Assembly (NCBI RefSeq): GCF_932294415.1
Contig: NC_065535.1
Coordinates: 69,557,362-69,621,361, forward strand
Length of the DNA: 64,000 bases
Direction: 5' to 3'
From: Quercus robur
Taxonomy: Eukaryota; Streptophyta; Magnoliopsida; Fagales; Fagaceae
Position 1 is the first letter of the stretch. Every line of letters begins with the position of its first letter. Both the position numbers and the translations under genes were made by a program. Below, piece after piece: positions 10,915-22,302 of the stretch. The notes beneath the pieces are model-generated. The model saw only the letters and a list, made by a program, of their open reading frames with translations, was not told the DNA's origin and did no database searches.

Positions 10915-13620
10915 AAAGCAACAAGCCAACAAGTAAACAAGCACTTGCTTTCTTCCTTTGGCCAAAGGTGTAACCCATTATATTAATAGAACTCCTTTTT
11001 GTGGGTTTTGGGGGAACTCTTTAATTGGGGGGCCGGTTCATTTTGAATATATAGATTAAAGTTTAGCAATTTATTTTATCCAAAGCAAAAAAGAGACGTT
11101 TGAGTTTGTGGGAGGCCATTATCTCTTTAATTTAAACAAACAAATCAAACAATTGGCCGGCTAATTTGCAAGAGCTATCCTGATAAGCAATTAATTAATA
11201 AGTAGTAACCTCCAGAATTGAAACTCGATCACATGCCTGAGCCTCAACAGCATCGATTAGCAAAGTTCATCCATAAAATAACTAAGAAATTATAGATAAA
11301 AAATTCCCATCAATCTGCTTATACATCACACTCCCCCATTCACGTGGCTGCCAATTATGAATTAACCACTTTCCCAACATTTTGCTTGAGCACGAGAATA
11401 ATTTATTGGGATGGATTATCATACACTCATCGTTGGTACATGTCATTCATTTCATGTTTTAATACGAACGTGATTAAAAAATGTGAATAATGCATATAAA
11501 ATTATAGATATGGTACTTCAGAAGTCGTGTAATTTTTTTTTTTTTTTGTCTCCAACATAATTTTAGGATGTTCTATTCCATGAAGGGAAGAAAAATAAAT
11601 AAATAAAGTTGATCTTATACAGGTACAGACACACAATATATGTTCTGATTCAGCCCTTTCTCTCTTGACACAGTTGTCCAAGAATTGGTGTCTCTGTTTT
11701 TATAAAATTCTTTCATGTTGTTCATCAAAAAAGCTGTCCAAGAACTGCAAGATACAGCCAAGGTGAAGCACAACTACAATTACAATTTTTTTTTTTTTTG
11801 GATGGTGAAACCTAATCAAAGTTTGGTTCTTTTTAAGTTTTATTTATTTTTTTTTTTTTTTATTACTTTAATTGTAACATGGTGAAGTAAGAGTTTTTTT
11901 TTGGAGGGCGTGAAGTTAGAAATTTAAATTCAAAATTTAAAATCAAACTGCTACCACTATAATCTTTTTTTAATGAATGATATATTTGGGGTTCGAACTT
12001 TGAATTCTACTTATACCCACCGTAAGTACTAGATTTTGACCCTCAGTCCAATAGAAATGGATGATGGCCCAACGAGTTCAAAACAATATATTTGTTAGAA
12101 AGTAGATCTTACAAGTAAGACTTAGCAAATCATGTATGGGCCACAAGAAATTGGGTTCGCGTCAGAAAGATAAGAAAACACAATTTGAAGGGAATGATAC
12201 TCCTCGGTCAATCCGAGGATCAAGTGTTCTTATATTCACTTAAGTTTCTTTTAGTACAAGATGTTCTCTCTTTCTTTCTCTCTCTTAATGATTACATACC
12301 CCATTTCTCACTTGGGTCTTTTCTATGTATAGTCTTATTCATTTTCAATCCCAGTCTTCTATTTGTTGATTGTATAAATGATGTTCTGGATGTTTGTTCC
12401 ATTAGAGCTCTTCTGGAACCTTTGTGTGTAGTTGTAAGGCTCAATATCACTATTCAGGTATTATTTTCACATAAATGCAGTCAGTTAGTTAGGTGCAGAA
12501 CATTTAATGTGGTGGTAGTAACCTTCTTCTCAGATATTTCCTGGTTCACTATGGACTTTTTTATCTGAAACTTATCCTTAGAAGCATGGTACCTTTTCGC
12601 ACAATATCCTCTAGGGAACCGGGCTCCAATCCCCTACAGCGTTTCTTAGGGAAGTTTGGATCCTCAGGAAACAACCTTTGTTTGTTATTACTTGTTCTTA
12701 TCCTCGTCTCTTTGCTTTACAAGCTTGCCTTACTGTTCAACCCTTTTTAGGCCACCCTACATCCTCGAGCATGGCTCATGGCCCAATATTCCTACTCAAC
12801 TCATTTATCCTCACACCCATAATCAATCCAGAGATGTTTGAGTTTGATAATAAAAAGTAAGAATGAAAATTAGGTTGAAATTCTATTGTATTTATTTAAA
12901 AAAATTCAAAATTTAAGGAATAAATAAGCTTTTTTTTTTTTTTTTTTTTGAGGGTGAATAAATAAGCTACTTAAATTTAAAGTGTACATAATATTTTATA
13001 ATCATAAAACAATTAATGTAAAAACCAAAAAAAAAAAAAACCAAAAAAAAACAATTAATGTGAAGTAATGTCATGTCACGTTACAGATTAGAATATGTCA
13101 ACCTCAAACTTTATTGTATATTATTGTAAAAAGACTTTGTACCAATGATCACAAATTTAATTGCCTAAAAAAAATGATCACAAATTTAAATGTAAACAAC
13201 AAAGAGGGTCCCACATAAGAGAGAGAGAGAGTGACTGCGACCCACCACAATTCCTTTAGAAGATCACCAACGAAAACGACACGTTAAAGAGAACACCCCC
13301 TACAAACAAAACAAAACACACCAAAAATATTAATATTAAAAATCATATAATAATGTTTGCTTAGCTTAGCTCTTTTGAAATTCAAATGACACAGACACAG
13401 CTTAGTTTACATCTATTAACTTTAAATATTAGTATTAAAAATCATATAATCTTTGCTTAGCTCTTTTGAAATTCAAATCATAAATATCTCTTAATTTTAT
13501 ATTACGATAAAAATTAAAAAGTTAATTGATGTCCCGAGTGCATTAGTTTAGAAAATATTTTTAAACATGTTTTTATAAATATAAGAGAAAATAATTACTT
13601 TTTTTAATGATTTTTTTATA
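10915..13620. other. Spacer with unassigned and possibly LTR-derived sequence
   Basis: From 10915 to 12180 only AT-rich sequence with T tracts is seen. 12190-12840 is less AT-rich and contains a small palindrome (cctcggtcaatccgagg, 12202-12218) plus open frames at 12185-12568 and 12656-12841. Their translations resemble no protein I know. The texture suggests a decayed retroelement LTR, but no paired copy, primer-binding site or flanking repeat was found. 12860-13620 is AT-rich with A tracts and a short GA run near 13219. Confidence 0.3.
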
Positions 13621-13622
13621 GA

Positions 13623-13801
13623 GTAATGCTAGAGATATAATTTTTTTTTGCAAAAAAAAATTATAAACTGCTGATGTGGTGAGTGATTATTGGTAAATGA
13701 AAAAATGAAGTTAATGATGGGCCTAGATAAAAACCAATAAAAAGTTGGCAAATCAACAATTTATAAAAATGTTGTAAAATAATTTGTGACTGTAATATTA
13801 C
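13623..13801. mobile_element. MITE, copy 2 of the 2222-2409 family
   Basis: It starts gtaatgctagagatataa and ends with a stretch whose reverse complement begins gtaatattacagtcacaaat. The internal landmarks (ctgatgtggtgagtgatt, atgggcctag, aaaaccaataaaaagttgg, gttgtaaaataatttgtg) match copy 1 closely. Confidence 0.65.
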
Positions 13802-14199
13802 ACTTTTTTATATTTCTCATTAAAGTTATGTCAAAATTTTTTTAAAGTAATTTATTAATATTAGTTATGTTAACGGGTATTTTTCGAGCAATTATTAATA
13901 AACTATTTCAAAAAAAAGTCTACGAGCAATTATTAATTATTAATAAACTATTAAAAAAAAAAAGTCTAATATCACATTTATGAGTTTCAAAATATTATTA
14001 CTTTCTTTCCTTTTTCATAAACACTACCTTAAATTAGTTCACTTTAAAAACATGCCCATTTAAGTTTCATTAACTTTTTCTTATACAATTGCCTTTTTTT
14101 GCTAGTGTTAATAAATACTATTTATTACTAGCATTTACTTCTTTATATCGTTTCCAAATTTTTTAGAGCTCATTTCAGTTCTGACTTCTGAGTTCACAA

Positions 14200-15427
14200 A
14201 CACAAAAAAAGTTTACTTTTTTTGAGGACCCTTTGGAGAGTCACTCCAGAAAATTTTCGATCGGTAGTGTATTGTTATTCATTCTAAAGGACTTTGTTCT
14301 TCTGGGGCAGAGAGTTTAATCCTCTTCATTGGTTTCCACGTAAGTTGATTTTGTTTTGTCACATAGTAATCTTCGTTTCCTTTTTATGGTTGTTTGTTTC
14401 AGACTGCTTCTTATATAGAAGATAATTTTTTCAACGATGTTTTATTTTATTTTATTTTATTTTATTTTTTGTGTGTGTGTTTGGAGTAGTTAATATAACA
14501 AGAACAAGCAGGTACTACTTTCTTAGCTGAATACGGTTTTTTCAGTTGAAACTTTAAAAGGGTTTGTGGAAATTTGAATTGAAGTTGTCAAAGAGTGTGT
14601 GTGTGTGTGTGAATATTTTAGAAAGTGTTAACATTGGCTGGTTTGTTTAGGTTGTTGGGGTTGCTTTAACCTTTGCAGTTTCTGGTTTTGGATGATTGAA
14701 TGAATCATCTTCTTTAAGCACAATGACCCACTGGAGATTTCTTGTGGGTCCCATTTTGGAAAAGGGGGTCCTACTATTTCTTCTACGCTGTAGGGTCTGC
14801 AATTCTGAATTTCATTTGGTTCCTATGTACACACCTACTGATTTGTGTTCTTTCAAAATTTTTTTTTTTTTTCATTAATTACACACCCTTTGAGTCGAGG
14901 AGGTATCTCTTGCAGCAGATATAAGCAATGGGTGTCTCAAAGTTGATGGGGGCCCACATACTATGAGACACGCTGCATATGCAGGAGACAATTCTTCCTT
15001 GAACCATGGCCACGCCGTCCACCACCTTAGTCTTTTAAGCAAAGGAGGTGTCATTTGAGTTAGAGTTTCTTGGCGGCTGATTTTTGGTCATGCTCCACCA
15101 GTTGGGTTTAGAACAATTTATTAGAGCTTTTGTGCTGTTTTAATGCTTTATATACATTGCTTGAGCATGAGGTTGCTAATTTTAGGTTTGGTGGTCTTAT
15201 TGTAGTGTTGTTATATGGTTGTGGAGTTTGATCAATGCAGTACGTTTTATGCAATGTTTTTAATTCTGACAGGATTGATTGTTTTAAAATGAGGGGTTCT
15301 GTTTTACTTTTGAAGCTCTGAGAAGTGAGAATACTAAGTTTACGTGTGCTTGGAAAAGCGATTGCTTGCTGGGTTTCAGCTTGTGCTTGTACTTTTGTGA
15401 TTGTAGAGTTGGAGGATTTTGACTGAT
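14200..15427 (+). promoter_or_regulatory. Putative promoter and 5' UTR region of the DUF707 gene
   Basis: No gene is seen upstream of the ATG at 15428. Sequence near 14230-14340 looks like transcribed 5' UTR ending at a donor-like 'cgtaagttg' (about 14339). A second UTR part probably precedes the ATG, which implies a leader intron of roughly 1 kb. The stretch also contains (TTTTA)n near 14443-14468 and short GT runs near 14470 and 14596. The exact transcription start and leader intron are inferences from texture only. Confidence 0.35.
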
Positions 15428-18400
15428 ATGGGAACTCCCTTTCGCAGGTATGGAACCACCGACTAGTATTCTTGTGTTGAGGAAAAATGTTATATTCTTT
15501 TTTTGCCTCTCATGATTCTAAGTTCATAACATGGACATCTTTTGGGATGCAGTGGAATTCTGAGAAAACCGAATGAGACAATGAGGCTTATTGTAACAAC
15601 TTTTGTTGGAGTTGTATTTGGCTTCTTTTTGGGAGTGTCATTTCCAACACTCACATTAACCAAGGTGCAAAAGTTTTTTTGTTTATATGGTTGTGTTTCT
15701 CCTCCATTCCATTCCAATGATTTCAACTAGGAGTAATGGAACTTATTTTTTTGCACATCAATTTGGTAGATGAATCTTCCAACCAGTCTTTTTCCTTCAA
15801 TCGATCTCACGTATATTGAGGACAAGTACGCAGGCCTTTCAAGCCAAGCATTGTTGAATGCTTTGTCTTCTCTGAAGGGTAATAGAGACGCATCCACTTA
15901 TTTTTACAGATATAATGATACAGAGGTAGGCTCTCTCAAATTATTTGCTTTGTGCAGTATAATATGGTTTTTCCTTCCTTCCAAAAATCTCTTGTCCTGA
16001 AATTGTGATGCTCTGGAATTATTTTATGTCAACTCAATTCTTCTATGCCTTCTTCAAATGTTCTCTAAATATTGCCTCATTTGGAGTTAACAGCCTGTAA
16101 CAATTCCTAGATTGTCCATCTTGTGATAATAGTGAGTGGAAATTATTTGCCCTATTGACGAAGAGAATTAATATGTACCTTGTAGGATACATTGGAAGCC
16201 AATCCCTTTCAACTTGTAATAAGAACTGTCAGTTTTTATTATTAATAGAATATAAACTGTTCATTACATACAAACTTGGTAGTTGTGTTAAAAAATAGGA
16301 TCAAATAAGTCTTATTCATATGGGTAGATGAACCCTTATTTTGATTCTGAGAGGAGACCTAGACACAACCATTATTTTGATTGTGAGGGGAGTGGGTTGC
16401 ATAGAAACAAGGAGCTCATTAGGGCACTCATTGATTTAAAATCCTGGTTTTCGGTACACCTTTTGTGTAATATAATGGTGAATCTTTATCATTTATGGGT
16501 GTCTGTGTTTGTTTTGTTCTTAATATTGCAAAATTTAGGTTTAATTTGGTGATGAATGATTGGATGTAGAAAAGTAACCCATTATACTTGAGCTTCCTAC
16601 AAACTTCGTCTAGTACTATGTAACCATGCCTCCTTGAAATTTTGACATTGTATGTGATACCTTGGATTATATGGATTAGATTGAGTAAGCATGTGTATTG
16701 TGAGCATGTGTTGAGTCCCTAATTGAGTGGTTACTAGATTGACCTAGGCCATATAAGTGGGCCATATAAGGATTACAAAGAATTCTAACTATAACTTAAC
16801 TAGTCCTTTTAAATAGCGCATATGTGACTAGCGTTTTCCTCGGATCATGACAAATGGCATCATAGCCAACCTGGTAATGGATGTGGCTTGAGGGAACTAT
16901 AGCACAATGCAGGACCTAACGAGGACGTCAAGAATTTGAGTGGAGGTTTTTTGCTACCGTGGTTATGTATATTGAATTAGATAAGTGTGTGTTGTGTGTG
17001 TGTGTGTTTAGTCCCACATCTAGTGTTTACTTGGTTGAGTTAGGCTATATATGTGGGATTATGAGGAGCCATAATTGTAACTTTACTAGTCTTTTTGGGG
17101 TATAGCACATGTGTCATTAGTGCTTTCCTCTAGTCAAGAAAACTGGTTTCGAAGCCAACCTAGTAACGACATGTGGCTTGGGGGCACTAGAACATAATGT
17201 GGGCCCTGATGAAGATGTCAAGGATTTAAGAGGTGAGATTGTGATAACTTGGATTATATGGATTGGATTGGATAAGTGTGTGTTGTTTGGGCATATGTTG
17301 AGTACCACATTGGGTGATTACTTGTTTGAACTGGACCATATAAGCTATTGCAAGGAACTCTAGTTATAACTTGATTAGCCCTTTTGGAGTATAGTTTAGT
17401 TGTGATCAAGTTACTAACTCTTTTCTCAAGTCATGACAAATAGTATTAGAGCCAACCTGGTAATGCCATGTGGCTCGAGGACAAATAGTCACTGTACTTG
17501 TGTCTTTGTTAGTTGTTACTTAAATCTAGTACAGTTTAACTCCTTCTTTTAGGGGTTGGGGTGGGGGGGTGGGGGTGGTTGGGCAGGGCATTGTATTGAC
17601 CTGATTAATATCTGTTTCAGTCTAATAATGTGAGGAACCTGTAAGACCTGCTATTTTTAGTATCTAATTTTGTAATTATCCTGGAACAGCACCAGCATGT
17701 GCCCTTGCTGATGTTATGTGCTAGCACCAGCTACTAACCCTTTTATTCCAATGCAGATTTGGGTTCCGACAAATCCTAGAGGGGCTGAAAGACTACCCCC
17801 TAATATCATTGCAGCCGAGTCAGATTTTTTTCTCCGTCGGTTATGGGGTCAACCTAGTGAGGTATGCATCTTCAACCATGACTTTAATATGAAAGACACA
17901 TTTGGCCTGTAAATTCACTATTAGAAAGTCCGTGATGTTGCTTCATGTGTGGTCCTTGCTATTTTGATTTAAAAGTAGCGAAGTACCCCAAGAGAAAGTC
18001 ATTAAGAGCTGCAGTTTGGTAGGGAGGAGCCTGTGTTTATTTGTAGAGAACAAGCAAGAATAATGAAGATTAGGAGGGTTAAATTAGACTGATAGTTGAC
18101 ATGTGAGCAATGACTATTAAGAAATGAGCCCACTAAACAAAGAATCTGTGAATGGCATATTATGAATTAAAGACGATTGAATAACCCCCAATTATGTTTG
18201 GTTGTTTGCATTAAACTGAAGACGGAGGGCTCAGAATGTTCTTTAAAAACCAGAAACAGAGAACAAAAATGAACAATATACAAAATCATTTAAAAGTGAT
18301 TTGAGCAGAACAAAGAAAAGAAATTCACTATTGCATATAAAGCTAAACTCATTCTTAGATACATCATCACAACAATGATGTCAATGTGAACAACCAAACT

Positions 18401-20767
18401 TTTAGTTTGTTTCATTAACCTTCAATTAGATTAGTAATGAATATTTTCCCTTTACCCAACAACGAAGAAGATATCTCCATTTTCCCAAATGATTAACTTT
18501 CTTTAGATTTGTCTATCTAATTTGAATCTGTTGATGGAGGTGGTACTCACAGGATTTAACCATCAAGCCAAAGTATCTTGTGACCTTCACTGTTGGTTAT
18601 GATCAGATGAAAAATATTGATGCAGCAGTTAAAAAGGCCAGTTTGATTTTTTGCTCTCTCAATTTATTTCCACAATTCCCCTTCTCTCTCATTCCCTCAC
18701 TCGGTAGCTATGTTTACAGTTCTCAGAAAACTTCACCATTGTCTTGTTTCACTATGATGATCGGACAAGTGAATGGGATGAATTTGAATGGTCAAGGCGA
18801 GCTATCCATGTGAGTGCTCGGAAGCAAACTAAATGGTTAGCAATTAACACCTCTTTTGTTAATTTTAAGTTATTGTAATAGCTAGTAGCAAAATTTTGCC
18901 AAGGCATATGTAGTCATGTTTTCATGTAAACTCCCTGCAAATTGGTCCAAGGTGGTACGCCAAACGTTTTCTGCATCCTGACATTGTTGCTCCCTACGAC
19001 TACATCTTTATTTGGGATGAGGATCTTGGTGTAGAGCATTTTGATGCAGAAGAGTGAGTGTTGAATCATATCCTGATTTAGATGGAAAAACTGTTGTGAT
19101 GAAATAGGATTCTTAAAAGTTTCACATTTTATCTAATGCAGATATATAAAACTGGTGAGGAAGCATGGTTTGGAGATTTCACAGCCTGGTTTAGAACCGA
19201 ATAATGGATTAACGTGGCAGATGACAAAGAGAAGAGGTGATAGTGAAGTGCACAAGTAAGAGTGACAGAACTCCTTAAATCTGTCTTCATTTGCTGCTAA
19301 AAAATGTGTGCACTTAATTAGGATTAGAATATATTCCACGGGACAAAGTTTGGCTACAATCTAGCTACAACTCCCACTAAAAAAATTAACAAAGCTACAT
19401 ATTTTAAAAATCTAACCGTTGGATTTCGTGTTCTTTATATTGTTAATACGCATGTCAAATTTTGTGTCAATTGGATGTTATTTACTATTCGATCCATAAT
19501 CTTATTTTTTATGCATAATTTTAGATTACAAAAACTTGAAATTTAAATATTTAATTGATGACATAGTTATTGATCTTTGATCTTTTGGAAATTTTACAAG
19601 CATGAAGGATATAAGAAGAAAATGTAATCTATTGGTGGATTTGTCAAAATTCACATCTAATAAAAATATACTGAGTGAGAGTTGTAGCCATTGGCTACAA
19701 ACTAATTTGTACCCAAACCTTTTCCTATTCCACGGATGGTTTCCCCTTTAGATTGACCATATTATATCTTTTTTCCCTCCAACAGGGTCACAGAGGAGAG
19801 ACCTGGTTGGTGTAACAATCCACATGTGCCACCATGTGCAGCGTATGTAAACTTAACTGACCCTGGTCAATTTTAAATGGATTTGTGCTTTACTTCCTCC
19901 ATCATTTCAAGAACCCTTAGAATAGGTGGTAATAAATTTATTTGTATTCTAAACATGCAGGTTTGTTGAGATCATGGCCCCTGTATTTTCTCGGGATTCA
20001 TGGCGTTGTGTTTGGCATATGATTCAGGTATGGATTATCATTTTTATCTTTTCTAGCTTCCACTCCTTAATTTATCCCTTGCTAGCTTGTTTAAAATTTT
20101 TGTCCCACCATTGCAGAATGATCTCGTTCACGGATGGGGCCTTGATTTTGCTCTTAGAAAATGTGTAGAGGTTAGTTGCCCCTTCTCATTTTCTGCCTCA
20201 GGCATTTAGTTGCTCTTATTTATGATGACAATTGGGTTCTTGTCGCTTTCATATCCTTGCTTGGAAACAGCCTGCTCATGAGAAGATAGGAGTTGTAGAT
20301 TCTCAATGGATTGTTCATCAAAGTGTTCCTTCACTTGGGAGCCAGGTAAATTCAAAGCTTTTTAACTACCAGTCATTTAAGTCATCTTCTGTGAAAGAAA
20401 TTATAGTCACTCAATTCTTCTTTCAACAGGGACAAGCAGAGCTTGGGAGGGCACCTTGGGAAGGGGTATGTAAAGTTTAATGAAATCTCTGTCCATTTAT
20501 TTAAATACTCCGTGTGCGTGCACGCCCTTGTACTTGTTTAGACTAGTTTGTTTATGGAGAAGAAATACAAATTTGTGGCATTTGTGTTGGATTTTATGGT
20601 TCACTTTTTAACACAAGAAGAGCACTGAAAGTTTTGAGTTCTTAATGTGTCAGGTAAGGGAGAGGTGTGGAAAAGAATGGATAATGTTCCAAGATCGAAT
20701 AGTTAATGCAGAAAAAGCATATTTTGAGGCAATGGGAAATGATCCCCCGAATTCAACAGCTCATTAG
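15428..20767 (+). CDS. DUF707 family membrane protein (lysine-ketoglutarate reductase trans-splicing-like)
   Basis: Fourteen coding exons join into 403 codons: 15428-15447, 15553-15664, 15770-15925, 17757-17861, 18553-18636, 18720-18835, 18952-19053, 19142-19255, 19786-19842, 19961-20027, 20117-20170, 20271-20345, 20430-20465 and 20654-20767 (TAG stop). Phases match at every junction. Residues 18-40 form one hydrophobic segment after a short basic N-terminus, as in a type II anchor. The DUF707 body follows, including a W219-D220-E221-D222 segment that resembles a glycosyltransferase DXD motif. The historical family name refers to trans-splicing, but the biochemical function is not established. 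Golgi or ER location is an inference. All introns read as GT-AG except 18637-18719, which reads GC-AG. Confidence 0.93.
16661..17487 (+). repeat. Tandem repeat of about 293 bp, 2.8 units, in DUF707 intron 3
   Basis: Units begin near 16661, 16958 and 17248. Each contains a ggattatatggatt-like start, a 'gag(t/a)ccncan.t' phrase, a 'ccatataag' stretch and a gccaacct(a/g)gtaa(c/t)g.catgtggct end. The copies are diverged. The intron (15926-17756) is otherwise unremarkable. Short frames in the array (for example 17117-17308) are not protein-like. Confidence 0.75.
17550..17590 (+). other. G-rich tract with quadruplex potential
   Basis: The sense strand of DUF707 intron 3 has at least five closely spaced G runs of three to seven within about 40 bases. 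This meets the usual G3+ pattern for an intramolecular quadruplex in DNA or pre-mRNA. Folding is an inference. Confidence 0.5.
18637..18719 (+). other. Probable GC-AG intron of the DUF707 gene
   Basis: The coding sequence must leave exon 5 after the lysine pair codons ending AAAAAG (18636) and resume at TTCTCAGAA (18720) to keep the family sequence. The intron therefore starts GCCAGT and ends TTTACAG. No GT donor nearby preserves the frame. The 83-base length is normal for a plant intron. Confidence 0.75.
19341..19725. mobile_element. MULE-type MITE with 9-bp target-site duplication
   Basis: A 385-bp insert in DUF707 intron 8, flanked by tattccacg at 19332-19340 and 19726-19734. The ends are imperfect inverted repeats: the left end ggacaaagtttggctac pairs with ggaaaaggtttgggtac from the right, 14 of 17 positions. 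The 9-bp duplication is the usual size for Mutator-like elements. There is no transposase frame. Confidence 0.75.
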
Positions 20768-22302
20768 GGGAGACAATTTTGGAATCAGGAACCCCTGTAA
20801 ATTTACCCGTTCATTGAACTCAACAGACAAAGAAATTACTTACATCCAGTGTATTTTTATCCATTATATTGTTATCTTTTTGGACACCATCTAAACTTTA
20901 CCCTTCTTTTACGTGCTGGCTGATTTCTAGATAGAGAAAAACTGATTTTGCTGCCCTGAATCTTGATCCCTGTGTCTCAAACCGCTTCTTTGAGAGCACT
21001 CCCATAGGCTTATGCCCAAAAAAAAAGTAATTTGCATCACCCAAAGCCATTATTATTTTATTTTACCTAACCACTCTTAAAACATATTCTATATCTTCTT
21101 TATTTTACAATACACCACATTAAAAATTCAAATAAAGAGGATGTTAGAGCTGCAAACTATTTTACAAGTTGTTGATATAGAGAATAGTTATTAGTAAGTA
21201 AAAAAATTGATATCAAGTAAGGCCAAATAAAAACTAGTAAAAATTAAACATAACAACAATTTGTAAGAATGTTTTAAAATAATTTGTAACTGTAACATTA
21301 TTTAAAAAGTTTTTTTCAGCCGACCAAAACAAACCCAGCGTCAGCCACGGCCAATGAACCCACATCCCACAACTAGATCGATCAACAACACAATATCTAC
21401 AGTAACATTTTTTTAAAAATGTTACTGTAGCATCCTCTATTGTTTTCTATAGCGATGCATAAGCCAATGTAGTCTACAGGGTAATGCAAACCTAATGGAA
21501 TGCTCCGAGCACAAGTTGGGAGATGCCTTTTATGGGGTAAATTATATATATAACTCAGCCAAAAAAAAAAAAAATTGTATATATCAAAATTCAATTAAAT
21601 CAATTTTACCAAACTAATAGAAATGAAAATGATGCCATGTACATTTTGAGAGCACATAGATATATGTGTGCTACATCAAATATATCTCTTCACGTTAAGA
21701 GCCTTCTAACTTAATCGATACTTCATGATGTTTCCAACTAAGATATCCACAGTTCAAACTTTCTACACCTAACTGTCAAATTATTAGATATATGTTTATA
21801 TACATATACACACACAAACGCACATATATCCCCTCACATTTCACTAGTGAAAAAGGGGAAATTTAGCACTACCAAATGGGCTTTAAAAAAATAAAATAAA
21901 AAGGACAAGTCATTTCGTTAGCTTGTGAAAATATTGAAAACAAGAAAGAACTGTGATACAAACAATATAAATTCTGGCCATAAAGGAGTCTAGGACAATG
22001 AGTCAGGTATGAGGAAGTTCTGTAAATCAGAACACAAACACATGGACAGTGGGGCTGAGTCACACCTGCTTTTGCACTGTGCGCGTTGATGCAGACCATG
22101 GATGTCGTAAATGTCTTGAAAATGCTACAACGGATTTCACTTTGTATCACATTTTCAAAGAAGCAAAAGTATTAACACAGAAAATCTCTTATGCTACTGT
22201 GCACTCAAAAAATGGTTCTATCCTATGCTATCCTATCCTGTGGACCTGTTCATTCTAGTCGCCCCAAAAGTTTTGGGAGGGAGCAACAGACTGGATTGGC
22301 AA
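20768..22302. other. Convergent 3' flanks of the DUF707 and TruB genes, with a MITE
   Basis: The region holds the 3' flank of the plus-strand DUF707 gene and that of the minus-strand pseudouridine synthase. A diverged third copy of the 2222-2409 MITE family lies at about 21140-21302. A palindrome (gtaacatttttttaaaaatgttac) lies at 21401-21424. No further gene is visible. Confidence 0.6.

Noticed and set aside
12185-12841. Frames of 127 and 61 codons that could be a small gene
   Set aside because: Hydrophobic and cysteine-containing translation without recognisable domain, splice sites or neighbours. Decayed mobile DNA is more likely.
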